Below, in pieces: positions 20,847-29,245 of a stretch of 64,000 nt of DNA. The translations under genes and the position numbers were made by a program. A model generated the notes under the pieces. That model searched no databases and was not told where the DNA came from. It saw only the letters and a list, made by a program, of their open reading frames with translations. The stretch's first letter is position 1. The number at the start of each line of letters is the position of its first letter. Source of the stretch: SHZI01 sp041396045 (GTDB taxonomy: Bacteria > Pseudomonadota > Gammaproteobacteria > Steroidobacterales > GCA-2729495); the NCBI GenBank assembly GCA_041396045.1, contig JAWKZI010000007.1:109176-173175 (forward strand), given 5' to 3'.

Positions 20847-20961
20847 TTAACCTTGCCTTTGCTTGTGCCGGGGATCACTACAGATGACCCGAACCACGCG
20901 CTTTGCGACGAACGATCTTGCAGTTTCTGCAGATCCTCTTGACTGATGCTCTAACTTTCAT
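20847..20961 (-). CDS. rpmJ: 50S ribosomal protein L36, one frameshift
   Basis: ATG 20961 begins MKVRASVKRICRNCKIVRR; removing one G near 20898 gives VRVICSDPRHKQRQG and TAA at 20847-20849, the normal 37-38 residue L36. The zinc ligands C-x2-C, C and H are all present, so this is the zinc-binding type. Located between secY and rpsM as in E. coli. Confidence 0.9.
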
Positions 20962-20983
20962 AACCGACTCCCGTCGCCAGCGC

Positions 20984-22325
20984 CTAGCGGAGCTGACCTG
21001 CCCGTCCGTAGCCCCCGAAATTAGCTTTCTTCAGGAGACTGTCATATTGATGCGACATCATGTGCGCTTGCAGCTGCGCCATGAAGTCCCATGGTGACCC
21101 ACGATAATGAGCAATGAAGTGCCGCCAAATAGAACGGCACCCGCCAGTAGAGGATCATGAACTCCGGAAGCAAACACACAGCTGTTACGTAAATGCCACC
21201 CCACAGCGTCAACCGGGTGAGTACCTTGTCGATATAGTCCGCTGTGTGCTGGCCCGGACGAATGCCGGGAATAAACGCATTGCTCTTCTTGAGATTATCC
21301 GATGTTTCTCTGGAATTGAACACCAGCGCGGTGTAGAAAAAGCAGAAGAACATGATAAGACTGGCGTAAATCAGGATGTAAATGGGCTGTCCGGGGGACA
21401 GTTGCGCTGAAATGTCCTGGAGCCAGCCAAAGCCCTCGTTGGTGCCAAACCAGCTGGCGATTGTTGCCGGAAACAGAATGATGCTGGAGGCAAAAATAGG
21501 CGGTATGACGCCGGACATGTTGATCTTGAATGGCAGGTGGCTGGATTGGCCTGCATAAACCCGCCGCCCCTGCTGGCGCCGTGCGTAGTTTACCGGGATA
21601 CGCCGCTGCCCGCGCTCCATGAAGACCACGAAGATGGTCACACCGACGATCAAGCCGACAAGAATGAAGGCAATGGCGGGGTTCATCTCACCGGTATTGA
21701 CCAGTTCCAGCGTGCCGCCGATTGCCGCCGGCAGGCCCGAGATAATGCTGGCCAGAATGATCATCGAAATGCCATTGCCAATGCCGCGTTCCGTCATCTG
21801 TTCGCCGAGCCACATCAGGAAGATGGTTCCTGTAACCAGGGTGACGATGGCAGTGAAGAGGAAGCTGAATCCCGGGACAATAACCAGACCCTGATTCTGC
21901 AGGGCGACGGCCGCGCCAGTCGATTGAACCAACGCCAACCCCACGGTGCCGTAGCGTGTGTATTCAGTCATCTTGCGGCGCCCGGACTCGCCCTCCTTGC
22001 GCAACTGACTGAACTGGGGAATTACGGCGCCGGCCATCTGCACGATAATCGACGCCGAAATGTAAGGCATGACTCCCAGCGCAAATATGCTCAGCCGCGA
22101 CAACGCGCCACCGGAGAACATATTGAACATCGCGAGAATCGTGCCGGATTGCTCCTGGAAAAATTGCGCCAGCTTCTGCGGGTCTATACCAGGCACCGGA
22201 ATGAAGGTGCCCACCCGATAGACAATCAGCGCGCCGGCCAGGAACAACAGGCGCTGACGCAACTCAGCGAAGCGTGAAGCTTCGCCCAATGCCGCTGCCG
22301 AATTTGTCCTTCCGCTCTTTGCCAC
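20984..22325 (-). CDS. secY: Protein translocase subunit SecY, frameshifts at the C-terminus
   Basis: Central pore of the Sec translocon, ten membrane helices. From ATG 22325 the frame is clean through FIPGIRPGQHTADYID (cytoplasmic loop 5) to MILYWRVPFY; shifts near 21130 and 21090 are needed to read GGTSLLIIV, MAQLQAHMMSHQYDSLLKKA and a stop at about 20984. The restored length (about 446) matches E. coli (443). It lies in the spc operon after rplO. Confidence 0.94.
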
Positions 22326-22373
22326 GCTACCTCTGCCTGCTTCTAAACTTGAGTGCTGTCGTAGACAGCCGGT

Positions 22374-22841
22374 CTACCCGGCGACCTTGGGAGCCTCTGC
22401 GACGCTTCCGTCTTGCTCTTCAATGGTGCCGCCGGCTGCTTCAATGGCCTTGCGGGCACCAGGGGTAACCTTGATTCCCTTGAGCTTGACGGCCTTTTCA
22501 ATCTTCCCCGACGCAATCACCTTGGCCTGTTCAACATCCCGGCCGACAATTTTGGCAATCTTCAGCGCATCCAGATCGATCACGGGACCGGTAACCAGCA
22601 GCAGCTCATGCAAGCGAACCTCAGCCGTTGCCGACTTGAGTTGCGACACAAAGCCACTCTTGGGCAAACGCCGCTGAATCGGCATCTGACCACCCTCGAA
22701 GCCAACCTTGTGGTAGCCACCGGCGCGGGCCGACTGCCCTTTATGACCGCGTCCACAAGTCTTGCCCTGGCCAGCCGAACTGCCACGGCCAACGCGCTTG
22801 CGCGCCTTGCGCGACTTCGGCTTGAGCGTGTTCAGTCTCAT
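22374..22841 (-). CDS. rplO: 50S ribosomal protein L15
   Basis: 155 residues from ATG 22841 (MRLNTLKPKSRKARKRVGRG); the frame is open 21 bases further upstream without family similarity. Typical GQGKTCGRGHKGQ and GGQMPIQRRLPK segments. Late-assembly 23S rRNA binder. The C-terminus is about ten residues longer than in E. coli and acidic/Ala-rich. Confidence 0.96.
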   Translation of the reverse strand: MRLNTLKPKSRKARKRVGRGSSAGQGKTCGRGHKGQSARAGGYHKVGFEGGQMPIQRRLPKSGFVSQLKSATAEVRLHELLLVTGPVIDLDALKIAKIVGRDVEQAKVIASGKIEKAVKLKGIKVTPGARKAIEAAGGTIEEQDGSVAEAPKVAG

Positions 22842-22889
22842 GACGCCATCTTTTTGATTCATGTTCAGTAATTCCTGAGCCAGCTATTC

Positions 22890-23114
22890 CTAGGCCTGTT
22901 CAACGCGCAGCAAATAGGCGACGCGGTTGATCATGCCCCGGTTTTCCGGTGTGTCGGCCACCACCACAGTCTGGTGCATCCGTCGCAGGCCCAGACCTGC
23001 CACACAGGCTTTGTGGTTTGCCAATCGGCCAAACTTGCTCTTGATCAGCGTCAGCCGCAGCTGACCCTTGCCACTTGCCTGTCCGGACCTGGTACCTGTT
23101 TTGGTTGTCGCCAT
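22890..23114 (-). CDS. rpmD: 50S ribosomal protein L30
   Basis: 74 residues; the L30 core starts at LRLTLIKSKFGRLANHKACV and includes GLRRMHQTVVVADTPENRGM. About 15 residues of basic, Gly/Thr-rich sequence precede the core (E. coli L30 is 59). Start codon 23114 lies two bases after the rpsE stop, so translation is probably coupled. Confidence 0.95.
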   Translation of the reverse strand: MATTKTGTRSGQASGKGQLRLTLIKSKFGRLANHKACVAGLGLRRMHQTVVVADTPENRGMINRVAYLLRVEQA

Positions 23115-23116
23115 CG

Positions 23117-23638
23117 CTAACCCACCAACTCAGCGAGTGACTTGCCACGTTTGGCAGCGATCGCGTCCGGAGAGCGCATCTCGCTAAGTGCCTTCATCGT
23201 GGCGCGAACCACGTTGATCGGATTGCGTGATCCATAGCTCTTGGCCAGCACATTCCGGATTCCGGCACACTCGAACACCGCGCGCATTGCACCTCCGGCG
23301 ATGATGCCGGTTCCGTCAGCGGCGGGCTGAATGTACACGCGGGTGGCACCATGATTTCCCGTTCGGGCGTAATACACGGTTTCCTTGTGCAGCGGCACCG
23401 ATTGCAGGTTTTTCCGTGCGGCCTGCATCGACTTCTGGATTGCAGCAGGAACCTCACGCGCCTTGCCATAGCCGATGCCAACCTTGCCCTTGCCGTCGCC
23501 GACGACGGTCAGTGCGGTAAAGCCAAACTGGCGGCCACCCTTCACTACCTTTGCGACGCGATTGACCGTTACCAGCTTCTCGAGATAGTCATCACCGTCG
23601 CCGCCGGAACCCATGCGTTCTTGTCTACGCGCCACCAT
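23117..23638 (-). CDS. rpsE: 30S ribosomal protein S5
   Basis: 173 residues. The N-terminal double-stranded RNA-binding-like domain includes VNRVAKVVKGGRQFGFTALT; the C-terminal domain shows GIRNVLAKSYGSRNPINVVRAT. S5 sits at the mRNA entry and affects decoding fidelity. Its ATG shares a base with the rplR stop (23638). Confidence 0.97.
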   Translation of the reverse strand: MVARRQERMGSGGDGDDYLEKLVTVNRVAKVVKGGRQFGFTALTVVGDGKGKVGIGYGKAREVPAAIQKSMQAARKNLQSVPLHKETVYYARTGNHGATRVYIQPAADGTGIIAGGAMRAVFECAGIRNVLAKSYGSRNPINVVRATMKALSEMRSPDAIAAKRGKSLAELVG

Positions 23639-23991
23639 CAGAACTCCAAGCCGTTTTCGCGGGCAGCTTCAGCCAATGCCTTGACTCGCCCGTGATACTG
23701 AAATCCGGACCGGTCAAACGCCACACGCGTTATGCCGGCCGCCTTCGCTTTATCGGCTATCGCCCTGCCGACCACTGCCGCCGCGGCAATGTTGCCGGTA
23801 CCCTCAATGGAATCCCGCACCACCTTTTGCAAGGTGGATACCGCAGCCATGACGGTGCCGCCATCCGGACCAATTACCTGCGCATAAATATGCTGTGGTG
23901 TCCGATGAACGGTGAGCCGGGGAACTCCCAGCTCCTGGATCTTCGCCCGGGTTCGGCGCGCACGCCGTAGCCTGTTGCCTCTTTTGTTCAT
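23638..23991 (-). CDS. rplR: 50S ribosomal protein L18
   Basis: 117 residues, as in E. coli. Basic N-terminus MNKRGNRLRRARRTRAKI, then LTVHRTPQHIYAQVI and a C-terminal FDRSGFQYHGRVKALAEAAR. Binds 5S rRNA with L5 and L25. Confidence 0.97.
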   Translation of the reverse strand: MNKRGNRLRRARRTRAKIQELGVPRLTVHRTPQHIYAQVIGPDGGTVMAAVSTLQKVVRDSIEGTGNIAAAAVVGRAIADKAKAAGITRVAFDRSGFQYHGRVKALAEAARENGLEF

Positions 23992-24097
23992 ATCGTTTTG
24001 TTCATAGCGTCTGGTTTATGGCGATGGGAAGTCGCGATTGCCCGGAATGTACAAGGCCCCAAAACCGGTGTTGAGGAGCTGATTCCGGCGCGGTCGT

Positions 24098-24631
24098 CTA
24101 CTTCTTCTTCGCCTCCTTGATGACTACTCTTTCATCCGAATACCTGACTCCCTTGCCCTTGTAGGGCTCGGGCGGACGGTATTGACGTATTTCTGCTGCC
24201 ACCTGGCCGACCCGGTGCTTGTCGGCACCCTTGACGATAATTTCCGTCTGGCTTGGCGTCTCGATGGTGATGCCAACCGGGGCCTCGTACGCCACCGGAT
24301 GCGAGAAACCCAGGGTCAGGTTCAGTTTCTTGCCCTGTGCCTGCGCGCGGTAACCGACACCAACCAGCTCGAGCTTGCGCTCAAATCCCTTCGATACACC
24401 AGTCACCATATTGTTGAGCAATGCACGGGTTGTTCCCGCGTAGGCCCAGGCTCCCTGGGACTCTTCGCGACGTGACACCCGCGCCTCACCATCGGCAACC
24501 TTGACTTCAACTGCGCCATTCAGCGTCAGGCTGAGCTCGCCCTTCGGGCCCTTGACGCGCACCTTGCCGTCTGCCTGGCTCAGTTCGACGCCCTTGGGCA
24601 GCGGGATGGGCATTTTCGCAACTCTGGACAT
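24098..24631 (-). CDS. rplF: 50S ribosomal protein L6
   Basis: 177 residues from MSRVAKMPIPLPKGVEL. Two repeated L6 folds; the second ends with the conserved RQYRPPEPYKGKGVRYSDE. Located near the factor-binding centre beside the sarcin-ricin loop. A gap of 106 bases to rplR is larger than the other spc-operon gaps; no extra gene fits there. Confidence 0.97.
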   Translation of the reverse strand: MSRVAKMPIPLPKGVELSQADGKVRVKGPKGELSLTLNGAVEVKVADGEARVSRREESQGAWAYAGTTRALLNNMVTGVSKGFERKLELVGVGYRAQAQGKKLNLTLGFSHPVAYEAPVGITIETPSQTEIIVKGADKHRVGQVAAEIRQYRPPEPYKGKGVRYSDERVVIKEAKKK

Positions 24632-24655
24632 GTTCTTTACCTACGAAATCCTGAC

Positions 24656-25054
24656 TTACGAAACCACGCAGAGAACTTCGCCGCCATGGCCCGCGGCGCG
24701 CGCATTCTTGTCGGTCATGACCCCTGCTGACGTAGAAACGATCGCAATTCCGAGACCACCCTGGATCTTTGGCAGCGCTCCCTTTCCCCGGTAGATACGC
24801 AGCCCGGATCGGCTGACGCGCCGGATTTCATCAATCACCGGCCGACCATCGAAGTACTTGAGATCAATGGTCAGCTCACTTTTGTTGTCGCCGGTATCTA
24901 CAACTGCATAGCTCGCAATGTAACCCTCGTCCTGCAGGACTTTGGCGATCGCGACCTTCTGTTGGGACGACGGCATGGTGACGCTTGGCAGCGCAACCTT
25001 TTGGCCGTTACGTATCCGGGTCAACATGTCAGCGATAGGATCAGAAAGACTCAT
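24656..25054 (-). CDS. rpsH: 30S ribosomal protein S8
   Basis: 132 residues from MSLSDPIADMLTRIRNGQK; the frame runs 270 bases further upstream but only by overlapping rpsN. The C-terminal STSAGVMTDKNARAAGHGGE is the S8 signature. In E. coli S8 represses the spc operon by binding the rplX-rplE junction; that site was not analysed here. Confidence 0.97.
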   Translation of the reverse strand: MSLSDPIADMLTRIRNGQKVALPSVTMPSSQQKVAIAKVLQDEGYIASYAVVDTGDNKSELTIDLKYFDGRPVIDEIRRVSRSGLRIYRGKGALPKIQGGLGIAIVSTSAGVMTDKNARAAGHGGEVLCVVS

Positions 25055-25113
25055 AAATCGTTTGTCCGGTTCATTTAAGCAGTTCGTTTGATCGATTCTG
25101 GCTGGCTGGATGC

Positions 25114-25418
25114 TTACCAGCTGGCCTTGGTAATGCCGGGAATATTGCCTGCCAGTGTGAACTCCCGAAGCTTTACGCGGGACAGGCCAAATTTCTGGTA
25201 ATAGCCACGTGACCGTCCGGTGATCGCACAGCGACTGCGCATACGGCTTGGGCTGGAATCGCGAGGCAGGGACTGCAACTTGTTCATGGCCACCCGCTTT
25301 CTTCCTGGCTGGCCTTGTGATCAAGAATTGTCGCCTTGAGTGCTTGACGCTTCTTCGCGTACTTCTGCACCAGCTTTGCCCGCTTTACGTCGCGGAGGAT
25401 CATCGATTTCTTTGCCAT
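25114..25418 (-). CDS. rpsN: 30S ribosomal protein S14, one frameshift
   Basis: ATG 25418 gives MAKKSMILRDVKRAKLVQ and runs to ILDHKASQEE; one missing base near 25300 then restores VAMNKLQSLPRDSSPSRMRS and KFGLSRVKLREFTLAGNIPG, ending KASW-TAA at 25114. Restored length is 101 residues, the long zinc-free S14 type (no CxxC pairs). A sequencing indel is likely. Confidence 0.92.
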
Positions 25419-25438
25419 ATCGTATTTTCTCTGTGCGA

Positions 25439-25978
25439 CTACTTGCGGAACGGAAAACTGAACGCATCCAGCAATGCGCGACCGTAGGCATCATTACCGG
25501 CTGTGGTAGTGATGGTGATATCCATGCCGCGGATGGCATCGATCTGGTCGTAATCGATCTCGGGGAAAATAATCTGTTCCTGCACGCCCATGCTGTAGTT
25601 GCCACGACCATCGAACGAGCGGCTGTTCAGACCCCGGAAGTCACGAATTCGTGGCACTGCGACACTGATAAGGCGGTCAAGAAACTCCCACATCCGCTGG
25701 CGGCGCAGGGTCACCTTGCAGCCAACCGGATACCCCTCACGAACCTTGAACGTCGCGACTGATTTCCGCGCAAGCGTGATCTGTGGCTTCTGACCAGCAA
25801 TTCGGGTCATGTCCTGAACGGCCTTTTCGATGACCTTCTTGTCGGTAATCGCCTCACCGACGCCCATATTCAGCGTGATCTTGGTAATCCGCGGTACCTG
25901 CATGACGTTGTCGAGCTCAAGCTGCTGCTTGAGCTTCGGAACGACCGTGTCCGCGTAAAATTTTTGCAACCGTGCCAT
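25439..25978 (-). CDS. rplE: 50S ribosomal protein L5
   Basis: 179 residues, identical in length to E. coli L5. MARLQKFYADTVVPKLKQQL at the start, ITLNMGVGEAITDKK and VREGYPVGCKVTLRRQRMW inside, and a C-terminal GMDITITTTAGNDAYGRALL. Binds 5S rRNA and contacts the P-site tRNA. Confidence 0.98.
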   Translation of the reverse strand: MARLQKFYADTVVPKLKQQLELDNVMQVPRITKITLNMGVGEAITDKKVIEKAVQDMTRIAGQKPQITLARKSVATFKVREGYPVGCKVTLRRQRMWEFLDRLISVAVPRIRDFRGLNSRSFDGRGNYSMGVQEQIIFPEIDYDQIDAIRGMDITITTTAGNDAYGRALLDAFSFPFRK

Positions 25979-26043
25979 AAGCCTGTACTCGTTGTTCCGT
26001 AGTGATTCCTGAAGGTCTACCGGGACATATGCCCCGACCTGCC

Positions 26044-26358
26044 TCAGATATCCACAACCTCATTGTTGGATTTGAAATAACGGACCTTGCGGCCGTCGTC
26101 GAGTTTCCGGAAGCCAACCCGATCTGCCTTGTTCGTCGCTGAATTCAGCAGCGCCACGTTGGAAATATGCAGCCCCATCTCCTGCTCAACGATACCGCCC
26201 TGAACACCCTTGGCAGGATTGGGCCGCTGATGCCGCTTCACGACATTCACGTTTTCAACCCAGACGCGATCGCCGTCGATCCGGGTCACGGCGCCCTTCC
26301 GCCCCTTGTCCCGACCGGTGACTACGATGACCTGGTCACTTTTCCTGATGCGCTGCAT
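26044..26358 (-). CDS. rplX: 50S ribosomal protein L24
   Basis: 104 residues. KOW motif near the N-terminus (KSDQVIVVTGRDKGRKGAVT) and VVKRHQRPNPAKGVQGGIVE in the middle. Early assembly protein binding the 5' end of 23S rRNA. Confidence 0.97.
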   Translation of the reverse strand: MQRIRKSDQVIVVTGRDKGRKGAVTRIDGDRVWVENVNVVKRHQRPNPAKGVQGGIVEQEMGLHISNVALLNSATNKADRVGFRKLDDGRKVRYFKSNNEVVDI

Positions 26359-26406
26359 GTCAGAGCCTTAAGAGTTCCAAAGTAATTTTCAAAGTGCTCA
26401 CGTATC

Positions 26407-26775
26407 TCAAAGCACTTCGGGCGCCAATGAGATGATCTTCATGAAGTTCTCATTGCGCAGTTCGCGCGTTACCGGCCCGAAGATGCGGGTACCAATGGGC
26501 TCCAGCTTGTTGTTGAGGAGCACTGCCGCGTTGCCATCGAACCGGATGACAGAGCCATCAGGCCGGCGAACACCCTTGCGCGTTCGCACCACAACTGCGC
26601 TGTAGACCTCGCCTTTCTTGACGCGGCCCCTGGGTATCGCATCCTTGACGCTGACCTTGATAACGTCGCCCACGTAGGCATAACGTCGACGGGTACCGCC
26701 AAGCACCTTGATGCACATCAGCTGCCGCGCGCCGCTGTTGTCGGCTGCCGCAAGGTATGTCTGCATCTGAATCAT
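26407..26775 (-). CDS. rplN: 50S ribosomal protein L14
   Basis: 122 residues, the near-universal L14 length. MIQMQTYLAAADNSGARQLM at the start, RRYAYVGDVIKVSVKDAIP and VRTRKGVRRPDGSVIRFD follow. Forms an intersubunit bridge with 16S rRNA. Confidence 0.98.
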   Translation of the reverse strand: MIQMQTYLAAADNSGARQLMCIKVLGGTRRRYAYVGDVIKVSVKDAIPRGRVKKGEVYSAVVVRTRKGVRRPDGSVIRFDGNAAVLLNNKLEPIGTRIFGPVTRELRNENFMKIISLAPEVL

Positions 26776-26854
26776 GATCGTTTCCCGATATTTCCAACGC
26801 TGTCTGGACCAGGTGCTAGCACGGACCGCTGGTCGGACCCGCTATTACGCGTCA

Positions 26855-27199
26855 TTAAGATGACCCTGCGGCCGCTTCAGAGGCCTCGTCAGTCGACGAC
26901 TCCTCGGCACGGCGCAAAATCTCCACCAACCGCCAGGCCTTTCGCTTGGAGTATGGCCGGCACTCGGTAATAGTCACGACATCGCCAGCGCGAGACGTGT
27001 TGTCTTCGTCGTGGGCAAGCAGCTTCGTGGTGCGGCGGATGTATTTCCCGTACTGGGGGTGCTTTACCAACCGCTCCACCACAACTGCAATCGTCTTCTG
27101 CATTTTGTTGCTGACGACCGTACCAGTCAGCGTCCTGACGGATGCCTCGGCTCCATCGTTACCGGTGCTCGCCACTGCCGTAATGTCTGCTGTACTCAT
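26855..27199 (-). CDS. rpsQ: 30S ribosomal protein S17 with extended ends
   Basis: The S17 core is residues 21-100 (VRTLTGTVVSNKMQKTIAVV, PYSKRKAWRLVEILRR). With ATG 27199 the protein has 114 residues against 84 in E. coli: about 20 extra at the N-terminus and 15 Ser/Glu/Ala-rich at the C-terminus. The start overlaps the rpmC stop by 4 bases, which supports it. Confidence 0.95.
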   Translation of the reverse strand: MSTADITAVASTGNDGAEASVRTLTGTVVSNKMQKTIAVVVERLVKHPQYGKYIRRTTKLLAHDEDNTSRAGDVVTITECRPYSKRKAWRLVEILRRAEESSTDEASEAAAGSS

Positions 27200-27408
27200 G
27201 CTGCGCTCGATTTGGCTGTTTGCCGGGCCTGCTCGCCCAGCAAGGTCTTGACGCGGGCAATACCCTTGCGAACCTTGGCAAACTGATCCGGCCGGCTGAG
27301 CTGGCCCGTTGCCCGCTGCATGCGGAGATTGAACTGCTCCTTGCGCAAGGCAAGTAATTCCTCTGCCAGTTCCACTTCAGACTTCTTCCGCAGCTCGCTT
27401 AGTTTCAT
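27196..27408 (-). CDS. rpmC: 50S ribosomal protein L29
   Basis: 70 residues, slightly longer than E. coli (63). MKLSELRKKSEVELAEELLA and KEQFNLRMQRATGQL are the two-helix L29 core. L29 lies at the tunnel exit near the trigger-factor site. The TGA overlaps the rpsQ start, so translation is probably coupled. Confidence 0.96.
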   Translation of the reverse strand: MKLSELRKKSEVELAEELLALRKEQFNLRMQRATGQLSRPDQFAKVRKGIARVKTLLGEQARQTAKSSAA

Positions 27409-27429
27409 TTACCTGTACCTGATCCCGCA

Positions 27430-27843
27430 CTAGATTGCCTGACGGCTGACGAAGGCTGTAGTTACCGGCAGCTTGGACGCTGCCAGACGAAATGCCTCAC
27501 GTGCAATTTCCTCGGTTACCCCCTCCATCTCATAGAGGACACGACCCGGCTGTATCTGGGCAACATAGAATTCGACATTGCCCTTGCCGCTGCCTTGCCG
27601 CACCTCGAGGGGCTTGGCAGTGATTGGCTTGTCCGGAAAAATCCGGATCCAGATCTTGCCACCACGCTTTACGTAACGGGTCATGGCACGCCGTGCTGCT
27701 TCGATCTGCCGTGCAGTCAGTCGGCAGCGATCCGTCGCTTTCAGACCATACTCACCGAATGCCACCGTGTTACCACGCTGGGCCAGGCCGCGATTGCGGC
27801 CCTTGAACTGCTTCCGGAACTTTGTTCTCTTGGGTTGCATCAT
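27430..27843 (-). CDS. rplP: 50S ribosomal protein L16
   Basis: 137 residues; MMQPKRTKFRKQFKGRNRG aligns with the E. coli start MLQPKRTK, fixing ATG 27843. GEYGLKATDRCRLTARQIEA and MTRYVKRGGKIWIRIFPDKP are conserved. Needed for A-site tRNA binding and late 50S assembly. Confidence 0.97.
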   Translation of the reverse strand: MMQPKRTKFRKQFKGRNRGLAQRGNTVAFGEYGLKATDRCRLTARQIEAARRAMTRYVKRGGKIWIRIFPDKPITAKPLEVRQGSGKGNVEFYVAQIQPGRVLYEMEGVTEEIAREAFRLAASKLPVTTAFVSRQAI

Positions 27844-27855
27844 GGGCGTAATTCC

Positions 27856-28539
27856 TTAGCGAGCAGCCGGTGCAGTGGCTTCTTCTGCCGGCGCTTCTTG
27901 CTGGTCGAATACTTCACCACGGAATATCCAGACCTTCACGCCGATTACCCCGTAGGTGGTCATGGCTTCGGCCAGCGCATAATCAATGTCGGCGCGGAAG
28001 GTATGCAGCGGCACGCGCCCCTCGCGATACCACTCGGTTCGCGCGATTTCGCCGCCATTCAGGCGACCTCCCACCTGAACCTTGATGCCCTGGGCACCAA
28101 GCCGCATGGTATTGGTTACCGCTCGCTTCATGGCGCGCCGGAACATCACCCGACGCTCAAGCTGCTGGGCGATTCCTTCGGCAACAAGCTGGGCGTCGAG
28201 TTCCGGTTTGCGGATCTCGGCAATGTTGATGCGCACATCGTTCAGCCCCATGTTCAGGAGCTTGGCTACCTGATTCCGCAGACCCTCGATGTCCTCACCC
28301 TTCTTGCCGATAACAACTCCGGGACGCGCCGTATGTATCGTGATATGCGCCTTGCGCGCCGGACGCTCGATATGGATTTTCCCAACCGACGCATCCTTGA
28401 GCTTCTTGGCCAGAAACTCGCGAATCCGAAAATCCGACACAACATACTTCGGAAACGTACGGGAATCGGCGTACCACTTTGACGACCACTCCCGAGTAAT
28501 GCCGAGACGGATTCCTATCGGATTTACCTTCTGACCCAT
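27856..28539 (-). CDS. rpsC: 30S ribosomal protein S3
   Basis: 227 residues from ATG 28539 (MGQKVNPIGIRLGITREWSS); an in-frame start at 28557 would only add six residues. KH domain GVVIGKKGEDIEGLRN, then the C-terminal domain GGRLNGGEIARTEWYREGRV. Part of the mRNA entry helicase with S4 and S5. The C-terminus ends Glu/Ala/Pro-rich. Confidence 0.97.
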   Translation of the reverse strand: MGQKVNPIGIRLGITREWSSKWYADSRTFPKYVVSDFRIREFLAKKLKDASVGKIHIERPARKAHITIHTARPGVVIGKKGEDIEGLRNQVAKLLNMGLNDVRINIAEIRKPELDAQLVAEGIAQQLERRVMFRRAMKRAVTNTMRLGAQGIKVQVGGRLNGGEIARTEWYREGRVPLHTFRADIDYALAEAMTTYGVIGVKVWIFRGEVFDQQEAPAEEATAPAAR

Positions 28540-28543
28540 AATC

Positions 28544-28876
28544 TTATTCGTCCGCAACCTGAATGGTTATATGGCTACTGCGCTTCTGCCGTGGGGATGA
28601 ACGCCCTTTGGCTGAAGCCTTGAAACGACGCATACGCGGCGCTTCGTTTACAAAAACGCTTGATACCCTGAGCTCGTCGATATCGGCAGCATTGTTGTGC
28701 TCCGCATTGGCGATTGCCGAATCGAGCACCTTCTTGAGCAGACCAGCGCCCTTCTTTGGCATCAGGTCCAGAATTTGCTTGGCATTGGCAACCGACTTGC
28801 CACGAATGGCATCGGCAACCAGGCGGCATTTCTGAGCTGCTATGCGTGCATTCTTTAGTGTTGCAGATACTTGCAT
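28544..28876 (-). CDS. rplV: 50S ribosomal protein L22
   Basis: 110 residues, as in E. coli, from ATG 28876 (MQVSATLKNARIAAQKCRLV). The extended loop ends MRRFKASAKGRSSPRQKRSS, which lines the exit tunnel in this family. Longer in-frame starts overlap rpsS. Confidence 0.97.
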   Translation of the reverse strand: MQVSATLKNARIAAQKCRLVADAIRGKSVANAKQILDLMPKKGAGLLKKVLDSAIANAEHNNAADIDELRVSSVFVNEAPRMRRFKASAKGRSSPRQKRSSHITIQVADE

Positions 28877-28901
28877 AATCAATTCCCTAACGCGCAAAGC
28901 C

Positions 28902-29222
28902 TCAGCGCCGCGGAGCTCCAGCTCCGGCTCCGGCTCCTGCACTTGCTCCAACCTTCGTTTTCTTGTCGCCCGAATGTCCCTTGAAGGTCCGAGTAGCTGC
29001 GAATTCTCCGAGCTTGTGCCCAACCATGTTCTCGGTGACCAGCACCGGAATGTGGTCACGACCGTTATGGATCGCAATCGTCAGCCCCACCATTTCCGGA
29101 ACGACCATGGACCTTCGGGACCATGTCTTGATGGGCCGCCGACTATTGGCACCCACTGCCAGCCGAACCTTGTTGGCCAGGTGCAGATCGATGAATGGTC
29201 CCTTCTTGATAGATCGCGCCAC
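28902..29222 (-). CDS. rpsS: 30S ribosomal protein S19 with Gly/Ala tail
   Basis: 106 residues; MARSIKKGPFIDLHLANKV to HKLGEFAATRTFKGHSGDKK is the S19 core. The last 14 or so residues are a Gly-Ala repeat ending in PRR, making it longer than E. coli S19 (92). S19 and S13 form the head of the 30S near the A site. Confidence 0.97.
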   Translation of the reverse strand: MARSIKKGPFIDLHLANKVRLAVGANSRRPIKTWSRRSMVVPEMVGLTIAIHNGRDHIPVLVTENMVGHKLGEFAATRTFKGHSGDKKTKVGASAGAGAGAGAPRR

Positions 29223-29245
29223 GCTTGCTGTTCCTTAGGAGTCTG

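Noticed and set aside
24686..25324. Long N-terminal extension of S8
   Set aside because: The extra 90 codons overlap rpsN on the same strand; the conserved MSLSDPIADML start is at 25054.
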